20,093 nt of DNA from Isoetes engelmannii (lineage: Eukaryota; Streptophyta; Lycopodiopsida; Isoetales; Isoetaceae). The notes under the pieces are model-generated. The model saw only the letters and a program-made list of their open reading frames with translations. It made no database searches and had not been told where the DNA came from. Positions 1 through 10,670 of the stretch are shown here, piece after piece. Where the stretch lies: contig JAANSK020290045.1 of assembly GCA_011763485.2 (NCBI GenBank), forward strand, positions 1-20,093. The letters are read 5' to 3'. Positions within the stretch are counted from its first letter, which is position 1. Each line of letters starts with the position of its first letter. Both the position numbers and the translations under genes were made by a program.

Positions 1-108
1 GAGCATCAGGAGCATCAGAGCATCACTTCTAAGCTCGTGGGCGACAAGGGCAATCCCAGTTAGGAGTTTTCATTTCAAAAATCGCCCACCTCCCAAATCT
101 CATTTCAT

Positions 109-133
109 TTCCTCTCTCCCTCCCTCCCTCCCT

Positions 134-172
<39 letters not shown>
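109..172. repeat. CCCT/CT microsatellite
   Basis: A run of CCCT units (about 112-142) passes directly into an uninterrupted CT run of about 30 bases ending at 171. It lies just before the ATG at 177. Pyrimidine-rich tracts of this kind are common in plant 5' leaders and core promoters, so it may be the leader of the frame that follows, but it could equally be a neutral microsatellite. Confidence 0.95.
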
Positions 173-176
173 GGCG

Positions 177-849
177 ATGGTGCAAAAGGTCAAAGCAAAA
201 CCTAAACATGATTCTGCTACAGTCGTTGCTGCGATAGCTGAGGAAGGGGATAATTTCGATGTGTCTACCTCTGATGCGAAGAGGGGCCTTAAAATCAAAG
301 GGGCATCTTCTCATGCTGGAGCTATAGGGGGCGATGCTACATGAGCAAAAGGGGCTCCTATCGGGAGCTGTTGACTCTATCACCGGAGCAAAGGGGGGTC
401 CTAATTTGGGAGCTCCTGTTAACAAAGATAAAAAGGAGAACAGAAGGACAACGAAGGCTTCAGATCTGGAAACCTCTGAAGATGAAGATGGAGATGCTGA
501 CACTGATGCAGATTCTGTTGAGGGCAGCAATGCAAAAGGATTTCAAAAGGAGATGATGGAGATGATGGCAGATAGTATGAAGACAATGCTCAAATATTTC
601 AAGGAGGAGTTCATGCACAAATTCATGGGATTGGTTATGTAAGACATGATCAGAGAGGTAAGAAGTTCTTTGGCAAATGATTTTTAATTGGCATTAGAGC
701 AGATTAAACAGGAAAATGCATTGGCATTGCAAAAACTGAAAGGGAAATTGGGTGCTGTTAAATCTGAAATTCAAGAGCATCCGATGGTAGATGTGAAAGA
801 TGAATCAAAGGAAGAAGATTCAGCCATAGCTTGCCGGAAGCGGATCTGA
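177..849 (+). pseudogene. Unrecognised acidic, coiled-coil-like reading-frame relic
   Basis: An ATG at 177 directly after the CT tract opens a Lys/Ala-rich frame (MVQKVKAKPKHD...) of 55 codons. From about 334 a second frame carries on with protein-like composition: an acidic block (ETSEDEDGDADTDADSVEG), then a Met/Lys-rich amphipathic stretch (MMEMMADSMKTMLKYF), then a heptad-like stretch ending in KEEDSAIACRKR near 849. The composition is coherent over nearly 700 bases, but the reading is interrupted several times, so it looks like a decayed gene or gene fragment, or exons I have mis-joined. I recognise no family. The opposite-strand frames here look like shadows. It may be host-derived or transposon-carried. 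Confidence 0.35.
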
Positions 850-1221
850 AAAGACAAGCGCTGTTGTAGTTCATTTTCTCTTGCATCAAGCTCATGCCAT
901 CTTTGATTAATAGAATAGGCAACTCCGGGAAGCAATTCAATTTCTTCAAGAAATGCTTGTGCTTGAAAAAGTCTACTACATAAAACGTGCATGGCATTTT
1001 GGAGATGTTAAAGTAATAATGGTGGATATACTTGACTATTTGTTCTAGTAGTAGTTGAACCTGGTCCTACCATCCAGCATGCTTCGTTCTAATGCAATGT
1101 CAATTAATGTTTTTACAATCAACTAATCTTACATCTATGCGAATATACTTGAAGGCGATGAAATCCATAAAACCTAGCCCCATGCATTGATTGTGCATCA
1201 CTGTTCTCATACGCGCATTGC
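850..1221. other. Non-coding stretch, nothing recognised
   Basis: AT-rich sequence between the decayed frame and the outer end of the large palindrome. No reading frame, tRNA-like fold or terminal repeat was recognised. No convincing target-site duplication with the other side of the palindrome (after 4335) was seen. Confidence 0.5.
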
Positions 1222-1429
1222 TGAGTCACCTATACTGATATTTGACTTTATTTGCCGGATTGCTTAGCGGCAAGCAGTAGAGGAAGCTCTATGGATAAGC
1301 TATCAAGCATATGGATGCGGAATTTGGATGCGAGATCTCAACTTGCTTCATATAGCACGAGCTTATGGGAAACTTTTGTACGATGGTTTTTTTTCTTCAT
1401 GTGGAATAAAGAGTAGAAATATACACATA

Positions 1430-1690
1430 GTAGATGAGTAATTACGTTTGCAACGTAATGGGCTTGAACATGGTATACTAGATGTGTACACCCATGGTAG
1501 ATGAGTAATTACGATTGCAACATAATAGGCCTGAACATGGTGTACAAAATGTGAATGCCTCTTGGTAGATGAAAAATTGTGTCTGCAGCACAATAGGCTT
1601 GAACAACAGTGCATGATGTTGAACTTTTGAAGAGCGGCGATTGTGATTGCAACACAATAGACCTGATAAAAGTTGCATCTGTACCACAGA
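1430..1690. repeat. ~67-bp tandem repeats in left palindrome arm
   Basis: Four degenerate units begin near 1430, 1497, 1565 and 1629 (spacings 67, 68 and about 64). The shared core is GTAGATGAGTAATTACG, then ATTGCAACATAATAGGC and TTGAACATGGT. The units have diverged from one another, which indicates the tandem array predates much of the arm's decay. Confidence 0.8.
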
Positions 1691-3860
1691 GGTACACTGT
1701 ATCATGGGGATACTATCAAATAGTACCTTGGAACGAGGGATATCTAGTACTCTGGGAGTACTAGGAAATCCGTAATTATTTTTGGAGTTTGCGGGTTTAC
1801 GATACTGTGAGATTATGGATGATCCATCTTGAGAAGGGATGCATTGCGAGATCATGGATGAGTGCGAATGATCCACCTTGAGTAAGAAGGATTGAAATGG
1901 AGCATAACTTGGGTGATCGAGGACGATCTATCTTGAGAAGGGATGGATTGATATGAATCAGAGCACGAGGGAGTGGTCCAAAGTGAAATGGGTTATGGAA
2001 ATATGGCAAATACTATGTAAATATTATCTCTTTGTGGTTGCCAATATAAGGGCCAAGGAATAATATTAACGCTAAGTGGACCTTCATGAAACATAACATT
2101 TATGTATCTATTGTTATCACGGATGGAGTCGAGATATTCTAGGGAACGAAGAAAAAGCCAAGGAGAATAAGGAAGCATCTTAGGGACATCTAAGATTCAT
2201 AAAAAAAAAAGGGTAGTATGAAAGGGTCGTGGATATTAAAGAAAAGGCATTGAGGTCATAAAAGGCAAGTGCTTGGGAAAAAAGGCTATAGTCGTGGAGA
2301 CATCTATAAATAGAAGATAAACTTTAGTTGGACATATCTCTGGATTGAGGCGATTTTTACTTCTTTGAAACCATCTCGGAGTCTAGTTTCCAAATTGCTA
2401 TGGCAGTTTTTGTGATCCATCTGTATGAGGGAATAATGCCCGAAAACGTGACAAGAGGTCATAGATGACTGCCACCACGGCATCATAGTTTGTGACTATT
2501 GATCCTGAGTACTTATTTATTCTCCAAGCCAATTATTGTTCCCATTGATCAGTGACTATGTGGAGTACTGTGATCAATTCTATAAGGTCAGTAAGCCAGA
2601 ACCAGTGTGATATATTTGCCATAACCCAGTGGATCCGATTGAGTGATTAGTCATGCTTCAACATCCAATTTGTCTGAATAAAGATCATTTATCTTTGTTC
2701 TTCAACTGTTTGAAAGTTCAATAATTGTTGCAAGAGTCTTTAAGTAGCCCAAATATCATGAATCATATCAGTTACAGTTAATGAACATTCAAACAAGTGA
2801 AGAAGGACAAGTTGATCTTTATTTAGACAAAATGGGTGCAGAAGCACGATTAACCACCCAACCGGATCCACTAGGCTTAAGGCAAACATGGCAAATACCA
2901 TACACTGGCTTCTAGCTTTTCAGAATGATCAAGCCACCCCACATAGACTCTAGTCATAGGAACAATAATTGGCTTTGAGAACAGATTCAGGATTCAATAG
3001 CCAGAACTTATGATGTCACTGAGGCAGTCATCTATGACCCCTTGTCAAATTTTTTATTCATCGCTCCCTCATACGGATGAATCACGAAAAGTGCCGCATC
3101 AATTCGGAAACTAGACTCCGAATGGTTTCAGAGAAGTAAAAATTGCCTTGATCTGAGCTCTAGTTGCGGAGATATGTCCAACTGAAGTTTACCTTCGATG
3201 TCTCCACGACTTTAGCCTTTTTTTAATCAAGCTCTTGCCTTTTATTACCTCAAGGCCTTTTGCTTAATATCCACGACCCCTTTATATTACCTTTTTATGA
3301 ATACTAAATGGTCTTATTTAGTAATAAGATGTCTTTTTATTCTCCTTGGCCTTTTCTTCGTTCCTTAGAATATCTCGATCCGATCCATCATAACAATAGG
3401 GTACATAAATGTTATCTTTCACAAAGGTTTCCCTTAGCATCAATATTATTCCTTGGCCCTTATATTACTAGGCAACCACAAAGAGATATAGTATTTGCCA
3501 TATTTCCATAATCTATCCTGCTTTGGACCACTCCCGCATGCTCTGATTCATATCAATCCATCCCTTCTCAAGATAGATTGACCCCGATCATCCAAGTTAC
3601 GCTCCATTTCAATCCATCTTACCCAAGGTGGATCATTCGCGCTCATCTATGATCTCACAATCCATCCCTTCTCAAGATGAATCATCCACGATTATCCATG
3701 ATCTCGGCGTTTCATAGGTCTGCAAACTCTAAAAATACAAATTTTCTAGTACTCCTAGAGTACTAGATATCCCTCGTACCTCAAAAGTACTTTATTATCT
3801 TCCGTACCTCCAAGATACTACTTGATAGTATCTCCATGGTACAATGTATCTTCGCGATAC

Positions 3861-4106
3861 AAATGCAACTTTTGTCAGGTCTATTGTGTTGCAATCACAA
3901 TTGCCGCTCTTTAAAAGTTCAACATCATGCACTCTTGTTCAAGCCTATTGTGCTGCAGACACAATTACTCATCTACCAAGAGGCATTTACATCTAGTACA
4001 CCATATTTAAGCCTATTACGTTGCAATCGTAATTACTCATCTACCATGGGAGTACACATCTAGTATACCATGTTCAAGCCTATTATGTGTAATTACTCAT
4101 CTGCCA
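3861..4106. repeat. Mirror copy of the ~67-bp tandem repeats (right arm)
   Basis: This is the reverse-complement counterpart of the array at 1430-1690, with repeated ATTACTCATCTACC and TTCAAGCCTATTA blocks. The unit nearest the outer edge (about 4070-4106) is shortened compared with its left-arm partner. The array is therefore present in both arms and was part of the sequence that was inverted and duplicated. Confidence 0.8.
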
Positions 4107-4335
4107 TAGATATACACATCAAAAGAAGATTTAAGATTCTACTCTTTTATTCCATATAAAAGAAAACCATCTTACAAAATTTTCCCATAAGCTCATGTTA
4201 TATGAAGCAACGCATCCAAAGCAATGCATCCAAATTTCGCATCCATATACTTGATAGCTTATCCGTAGAGCTCCCTCTATTGCTTGCTGCTAAGCAATCT
4301 TGCAAATAAAGTCAAATTCAATATAGATGACTTCT

Positions 4336-4673
4336 ATACAACCATCCTCTCAGATCTCCAAGATCTGGATCTCCACAAGCTTAAGCAAGAATGCTTTTTG
4401 CAGTCCCATTAATGAGACTCGAAATTTGTTTGTTTTACTTGTCTCTATGACAAGATACTATCTAGTCTCATCTAGTTTCCACAACCATACTCATCTCCAA
4501 GACAAGCTAGTACACAATTTTAATTCCTTTGTTTCTGGCTCCTTAAGAGCTCATTTCTCTGCATAGTCACGCTTACAACAACTGTCTTCAATTTTGGTCA
4601 GCTCCTCGTCGCTTCAATCACCCTAACGGGCTTGCCAAGCCCTTACCCCAAGAAATGTCCTACAAGAGAACAT
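4336..4673. other. Non-coding stretch, nothing recognised
   Basis: Sequence right of the palindrome. A short open frame at 4327-4566 begins inside the palindrome edge and has no protein-like features that I recognise, so I treat it as chance. Confidence 0.45.
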
Positions 4674-4779
4674 TACTCCTATTAAAAAGGGCAATCTCCT
4701 ACAGATTAAGTGCTAGGGGAAAGGCATACTCCTATTAAAAAGGGCAATCTCGTGCAGCTTAAGTGCTAGGGGAAAGGCA
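4674..4779. repeat. 53-bp tandem duplication
   Basis: Two head-to-tail copies begin at 4674 and 4727, each starting TACTCCTATTAAAAAGGGCA and ending GTGCTAGGGGAAAGGCA. They differ at only a few positions (for example CTCCTACAGATT versus CTCGTGCAGCTT), which marks a recent duplication. Confidence 0.95.
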
Positions 4780-5399
4780 AGTAGTTGCAATGTTCGTTTT
4801 AATGCATACTAGCAGCATTCTACTCAATTTTGTAGATAAAGTTTCCACGGCATTCTAGAAGAGAATCCTATTTAAAAGGTAATGCCAAGGACTCTGGGAA
4901 TTTAGGACGCCCTCAAATCTTGGTCGCCATATTTACCGACTCAAAGAAACAAGCAAGGATACCACCAGAGGTAACAAATCTCATTGACTTTGAGAAATGC
5001 AAGTTCAACATAAATGTGGCTTGCGTCACTGCTGAATTTCTCATGGCAAATTCACATGGCTAAATCCGGCGATGGAAGGTAGCAGTCGCAGGATTTGGGC
5101 CTAGGCAGCTGGCTGCCAGTTCGTTCGCATGAGCAACGGCTACAGAGCAAGCAATGCAGGTCTAATGCTTCGCCATTAAAGATGATAAACTTGATTTTTG
5201 GCTCCCAGCAAGAGCAGCAGGGCATCGACCGCGACAGCGAGGGCCGCGTATGGCCACCGATGAAATGGTGGCCGCTGCTGTTGGCAGGCACAGCAGCTGC
5301 CAGGATGCCATAAGCGCTGCAAAAAAAAATGTCCATGTGAATTTGGCTTCATGATGAACCAATTAATGTGATAGACGAACAGATATTGTGGCTCCAATT
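4780..5399. other. Intergenic, with a GC-richer patch; no gene supported
   Basis: Between the tandem duplication and the 3' end of the minus-strand gene. The patch 5070-5300 is noticeably more GC-rich and holds four overlapping open frames on both strands. On the minus strand a T-run followed by GCAG at 5317-5330 resembles a splice acceptor, after which a frame runs about 65 codons. This could be a downstream alternative last exon of the gene at 5772-10670, or chance. None of the frames shows a motif I recognise. Confidence 0.4.
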
Positions 5400-5771
5400 T
5401 TAAACAAGCACTTCATTCTATAATATATGGCCATTGCCATACATAAAAACATATTAATGCCAACACAGCAAGGCATTACTGTATCCAGTATGACGGCAGA
5501 CAATTCCAATGGCAATCCCAGATGCACTTCAAAACAAGATACCTACCCAAATGAAAAAGCTAACGACTTAGCACAAAAATCTCGGTGCATTGATGGAGAA
5601 TTGTAAGTGTTTTGACATCCAAAAATAGAAAAAACCACCACCAAGGACATGGTGCATTGTTCGCTATGCATCAAAGCTTTTAGTTCACTATACAGGTGTT
5701 CCCTGCAGAGCATATAAATAAAATGATGAGAAGTGTAAGCATGAAGCAGTCAATAATCAAAAGTTCGGACC
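5400..5771 (-). other. Probable 3' untranslated region of the minus-strand gene
   Basis: AT-rich sequence following the TAA at 5774-5772. No canonical AATAAA is present on the minus strand near the expected end. AATGAA (5417-5412) is a possible variant signal. The 3' boundary is therefore a guess. Confidence 0.4.
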
Positions 5772-6997
5772 TTATTGCGCCAGCACGGAGGTTGCACCCA
5801 AAATCCGTCCCTCTTGGGTTTGTGGCCTAGCACCAATCTCCTGACTCCTACTGACAACAACAAGAACAATGAGAACTTAACATAATTAGGTCAGTTCTCT
5901 TTGCTGGCATAAGATAACATACCTGCCCTGCTGGCCATTCTTGTAATAGTTGCCAGCATTGCTTATGCTATAGCCATCTAGTAAACCATTTCCGTAGGTA
6001 CTTCCATTTGCAACTTGTGGATTGGATATTCTTCCATTCTCCTTTGAATCCATTAAAGCTGGAGGTCCTTTAATGTCACTTTTACCATTAAAATTCACAG
6101 ATTTCGCAGCAAAGTTTTGTCGGTTCATAGATCCATTTGATAAGACATATCCATTTGGTGAGTCTTGGTTCTGCTTGCTACCAGAGCTCGGAGACTGGGA
6201 AGAAGAAAGAATTTGTCTACCATTTGAGCTTCTTAATCTAGGAGCCACAGGTGTCAAAGCCACAGAAGGCAGCTGTGTTGTGCCCGGAACAAGCGCAGCA
6301 GCTGCTGCTGCTACTTTGGCAACAGCTGTTGTTGCCAGGACAGTAGCATGTGCTCCTTCTTTAAGATGGATGAAGTCTCCTTCAATAACAAACAACTGCA
6401 CAACCAGCAAGACAGTCAAAACTATTATTTCCAAATCTAGGTACGAAACAGGTACACAAACAACCTCAGGATATGATGCAACAAATTCGTCAAGCCGTCC
6501 ATATTGTTTCCGATAGTCATGCCAGTGAAGTGGTGCTAGCATTTTCCCTAGTCTGTTTGGCAGCTGTACAACATGGGAATATGAATACAAGACGAGGTGC
6601 CATTTCAAACACATTGCAACATACTTACTGTAGAACTGATCCTTATTCTTGCACTTGATTCTGCAGGAATAGCCCGTATTAAACAAGCAAGCAAAGATCT
6701 TTCATCCAGCAAGGGCGGTTCTGAGATTTTAGGGCCTTCATCCAAAGGATATTGCTGTTTGTGCGTCAGCAAAATCAAGTTTTTGGCCTCTGGATTCTCA
6801 AATTTTGAGACTTTCACTTGATAAAGGCATGTGGGGCTCTGCGTAGGTACAGGAGTCTGGACTTCTGTCCCAGGCTGCTCCACGCGGTTGCCAGAACTTT
6901 CCTCGTGACCAAGATCTTGAGCAAGCTGGAATTTCGACTCTTGCAGTCGGGATGACTGTAGAATACTGTGAACATCAATATGATCCTGCATCGTTCC
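5772..6997 (-). other. Conserved C-terminal domain exon block
   Basis: Exons 6997-6629, 6563-6465, 6395-5923 and 5850-5772 code for residues about 690-1028. The conserved core spans the splice junctions: DERSLLACLIRAIP (about 787), then LPNRLGKMLAPLHWHDY and FVASYPE (813-845), then LFVIEGDFIHLKEG (846-859) and an Ala-rich helix. The pattern of a short helical repeat ending in a beta-hairpin-like VIEGDFIHL resembles winged-helix domains of the LOTUS type, but that is an inference. The last exon adds a basic tail after NGQQGR and ends ATSVLAQ. Confidence 0.8.
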
Positions 6998-9900
6998 CTA
7001 ACAATAACCATTATACAAGAACTTAGCAATAAGTCCACTCCACATAAAACTGCCATGCTCACATGTACCTGTTGCTCTTCGTGACAGCTTATATTCTGAC
7101 TTTGTGCAAGTAACATCTCCTGATTCTCTTTGTCAATATTTTCTTCCTGCTTATGATGGTGCTGAATTGAGGATGATTGTTCTTCCTGCATGGATTGTGG
7201 TGGCATTGGTTTACTGCGCTCAATCACAGGGTGAAACGTTGCAGCCTGTGGTTTATGGACAACATCACCAACTGTATGGTGTGTCTGTGGCTGCACTTCT
7301 GATAATTGCCGTTCAGGATTTTCAGAATCCACTCTTGTTTGCGAAGGTGCTTGCTGCTGTTGATCTTGTTCAGAAGAATGCTGGTGTTGAGACTGCAATG
7401 GACCTTGCAGTATTTGTTTCTGCTCAACCATATGTTGTTGTTGCTGCTGGAGATGGCGCATGGGGTGGCGCTGTGCAGAAGATGGAAGGTATTGCTGATG
7501 ATGGTAGTGATGTTGCGCACTGCCCTGCAGAGTGGGACCACACTTTGTTATTCCAATAAAGCAAAAAAGCTTTCCATGAAGTCATTCACAATAACCTGTT
7601 GATGCTTCAATGATGCCAGGTGCTGCTGCGGCAATATCACAGGCGGCATTGGCTGCAACTGACCCAATGCTGGCTGTGGGAACTGCAAAGGTGGTTGGAT
7701 TGCTGAAGGCAATGCCTGTTGCGGCATGCCAAATTGATGCATAGCAGCCATGTTTCCAGAAGGTGGTATAACTGGAGCCATTCCCATCAGAGGTGTTGGC
7801 AGTACAGGGAGACCGGTAGCATGTTCAACCTGAAAAGCCATATGCCATAAGCACGTTACCTTCTTAGGAGATGAACATTGAGCATGATTGATGAAAAATC
7901 ATGCATTACTCCCATACTCTACACAATTGCAGAACAAAATAAGTATAACTTGTATGCCACTGCTAATTAACCTTAAATATCATAACAAAACAAATGAGCA
8001 AACAGCTTGCTGGCTATAAGAGGTGGGCTATGTCTTTTGACCAAACCAGCTGCTGTACTGCTAATACATGGGGACCCTGCCACTCTACTCACCTTATACT
8101 GTATTTCAATACATTAAAATACGTTTGGAACGTAAAGCTCTTCAGACATCAGCACTAACCTTCCCCAGGGGCTCGGGCGTGATCATCACAGGGTAAACTC
8201 CATCTACTATTCCATTAGATATTATGCCTGAATTAGCTTTGCTGTGTATAGCTAGGAAGGCCCTTGAATTTGGTCCATTGTCACCAAATCGAACAGGATC
8301 TTTATCAGCTTGAGGTGAAATTCCGATATTATTATCAGATATTCTTGCACCCTTAAGGCAGTGCTTCTGCTCCCTTGCCTCAGCAATTTCCTGCTGCAGG
8401 CTTTGTAACACTTGCGTGTAATATCTCTCTAAATCTGTCAGCTAAGCTTGCCCATCCAACAACACCAGAGGATGATATTACAACCTGGGGATAACTACAT
8501 AAGAAAATGACAAAACCAAACTCACAAAACCCCCAAATTTCTGTCCCTGCAAGTCACACCCATTGAAAATAATGATTCTACATGATAGAGCGCCTTACCT
8601 GCCGCTGATGAGTCAACCAGAGATGGTTCATTTGATCTGTGCGATCACGAAGTTCAGCATGCAAACAATTATTGGCAGTGATATGGTATGCATCCAGCTC
8701 CTGAGCACGTGTAATCCAAGCCTGAGCATCCCTAAGCTGTTCAACCTTTAATTGTAAGATTTCTTGAGTTCCATATTGCTGTAATCTGAAGAAATTTTGA
8801 ACTTCAACCTAATAAATAAAACGCCATTTCCACACAACCAAAATCAATTTATCTGAACCATAACCCTTATGGCTTAAAAAATATGAACATTTGCAAATTA
8901 AACTGTTCATTCCAAAAAAAAAAAAAAGAGAACTCCAAAGGCAGACTTAGAAGCTGAAACAGATAATAGTTTCTTTAATCATTCATGTCCCCAGATCATT
9001 TTACTATTAAAAACAAAGCATCCCTGGACAAATGTGAACCCAGTAAAAATACCACCTTCTGAAATTACCATGAAGAAATTTCAGAAATGGATTTCATTAG
9101 AGCTTGTAAATTGCTTGGGTGACCCTTTCTTTCATTGACTACCTACTCGAATTTTTTGACTAAAACAAAGATTTCGAGCTCAGCGCTCAGGCATGGGAAT
9201 ATAATGACAATTACAACTTCCACCACCATTCATCATGTTTCAGAAACGAGCTTAATAGAAGCACTGTACAAGATACAGAAGAACCAGACCTGTTCTTCCA
9301 TTTCCTGTAATCGGCGGTCCTTTTCACGGAGCTGGTCTGATGAATTGTCCAATTGAGCCAAAAGTTCTGACCTTTCCACATCAAACTGCGCAGCTACCGC
9401 CTTCTGTTCTGCTAGAGCATTATCACGGTCTTGTCTGCAGTATGGTCAAACAAGGAACTAGGGTAAAAAACGGAGTCACTCCTTTCATGATGAATTTACT
9501 AGAAATTGTGCTTAATTAAGGATTTATTCCTCAACTTAAGCTAATGAATGTAATGTCCTCCATAATGAATGTAATTCTAGACGTAAGCATTCCAACCTTA
9601 TTGCAGGCAGGTCAGGCATACACTTACCTCAAATTTGCCAACTCATTTGTTTGCTCTCTTAAAAGACCATCTTTTGCCCATATCTGTAAAGGTACACAAT
9701 TACCTAATAATTTTCTCCAATCCATAAATAACATATAGTAAAACTATACTTTGCTGACTGCTTCAGTGGCTTCTATTTGATTAGCTCGAAGCTGCTGTTC
9801 CCTCTCTTTGAGCTGCTGTTCCAAGTGGCATATCTGTTGGTCCCGCTCTTGAAGTTGTTCCTGCCATGAAATAGTATAATCAGGATCTTTAAAACTGTAT

Positions 9901-10670
9901 TGTAGACATCCAATCAAACTGATCTCTCAGGGATACCTGTAGGTTGTTAACAATTTCATTGTGATGCTTAGACTGCTCCTCAAATCCATGTTGCATGCGC
10001 ATCATTTCCGATCGTGCTACTAGTTGTGCCCGCAGTTCCAGTTCTGCTTGCTGTAGCTGCTCTCTTCGACTGGCAATATCATGAAGTCGCTGCTGAAGAA
10101 CTTCTTCAGAGTCTTCCATTGCACTTTCACTTAGGTCTAGTGACACTGAGTTCAGTGAATGATCAGCATTATTTGCCTGATGCAGTGGAGAAATCTGCCA
10201 GAAATTAAATAATCATTACGTGATTTGTACCAAAATTATTCCTAGCCTGCACTAGAACCAGACAAGAGTCTCTTCTTTGGAACCAGATAAGAATATCTTT
10301 ATGTTCAGCCCCAACAGCTCAAGGTCACAAACATAAACAATGATCTCACACCAGCTTTCTTACAAATGACTACCTCCACGGTCTGCTCCCTTCCTTGGTT
10401 TTCAGTGGGTGAGCTTGGATCTAAGTGATGCCTGTCCAGATCACTTGAAGAGTGCCCAATAGTATGACCATTGCTGTCTACTTGATAAAGATGATCATTC
10501 CTGTTAACCCGCCGTGGTGGAAGTAGTCTATGGCGAGCCCCTAAACTCATCCTTGCCTGCCCAGTTGACATTAACCTTCCCCGAGCAGTGATTTCAGTTA
10601 CTGCTCTCCATTCTTTTCTGCATATTTGGTTCTGGTTCCCTGACCCCGTTATTTCTACAACTCCTTCCAT
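5772..10670 (-). CDS. Coiled-coil/Q-rich protein of the plant DUF7725 (afadin/alpha-actinin-binding-like) family, 13 coding exons
   Basis: Coding exons, read 5' to 3' on the minus strand: 10670-10374, 10194-9937, 9860-9750, 9683-9628, 9434-9290, 8808-8599, 8441-8160, 7829-7596, 7542-7069, 6997-6629, 6563-6465, 6395-5923, 5850-5772. All twelve introns between them begin GT and end AG, and the joined frame is open for 1028 residues. The start is the ATG at 10670; an in-frame TAA lies two codons upstream. N-terminal CRKEWRAVTE is followed by a disordered region, a coiled coil (about 110-390) containing AQAWITRAQELD, a Gln/Pro/His-rich middle (about 454-700), and a conserved C-terminal block (about 787-880) with DERSLLACLIRAIP, LPNRLGKMLAPLHWHDY and FVIEGDFIHLKEG followed by a poly-Ala helix. 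From memory these blocks match the plant family labelled DUF7725, whose Arabidopsis member I tentatively associate with At5g57410, described as microtubule-associated. A cytoskeletal or scaffold role is inferred, not shown. The gene looks intact. Confidence 0.9.
7069..7829 (-). other. Pro/Gln/His-rich low-complexity exon block
   Basis: Exons 7829-7596 and 7542-7069 encode residues about 454-689. The first has a Met/Pro/Gln-rich run (LPTPLMGMAPVIPPSGNMAA); the second has HHYHHQQY, a Q5 run after MRHL, and many single Gln and His residues. The segment looks disordered. Angiosperm relatives, as I remember them, also have a Gln/Pro-rich linker between the coiled coil and the C-terminal domain. 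Confidence 0.8.
8160..10194 (-). other. Coiled-coil-coding exon block
   Basis: Six exons (10194-9937, 9860-9750, 9683-9628, 9434-9290, 8808-8599, 8441-8160) encode residues about 100-453. Heptad-rich stretches include EEVLQQRLHDIASRREQL, EQLQERDQQICHLEQQLKE and EKDRRLQEMEEQ, then LTDLERYYTQVLQSLQQEI before the heptads stop near residue 390. The length suggests a long dimeric rod. The intron at 9289-8809 (481 bp) is the longest between coding exons. Confidence 0.8.

Larger units (their letters stand above)
1222..4335. mobile_element. 3.1 kb near-perfect palindrome (foldback-type element)
   Basis: The sequence from about 1222 to 2730 reappears as its reverse complement from about 4335 back to 2772. 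Matching landmarks include the outer GACTTTATTTGC (1244) against GCAAATAAAGTC (about 4303-4314), AGTCTAGTTTCC (about 2380) against GGAAACTAGACT (about 3105), and TTCAACTGTTTGAAAGTTCA (2701) against the complement of 2782-2801. The mirror point is near 2751 with at most about 40 unpaired bases. The arms differ by scattered substitutions and small indels (about 50 bp net between outer and inner offsets), so the duplication is old. No transposase frame is present; the largest ORFs in the arms are mirror images of each other and look non-coding. This fits a foldback or long-TIR non-autonomous DNA element, or an inverted duplication of a repeat. TATAAATAG at about 2304 and the AGTCTAGTTTCC block also resemble LTR-type repeats, so the family is left open. 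Confidence 0.85.

Noticed and set aside
758-997. Minus-strand ORFs with plausible-looking text
   Set aside because: They overlap the plus-strand relic and lack independent support.
1430-1690. CRISPR-like regular repeats
   Set aside because: Units are contiguous and degenerate with no unique spacers, and the window is a plant nuclear sequence.
1478-1876. 132-codon minus-strand ORF, with a matching plus-strand ORF at 3836-4063
   Set aside because: The two are mirror images produced by the palindrome and run through degenerate tandem repeats; no domain or start context supports a protein.
5052-5397. Four overlapping ORFs on both strands in the GC-richer patch
   Set aside because: All frames are open because of base composition; none has recognisable motifs. 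A possible alternative last exon remains unproven.
6022-7602. Plus-strand ORFs (6022-6516, 7104-7559, 7306-7602) opposite the minus-strand gene
   Set aside because: They are antisense shadows of well-supported coding exons.
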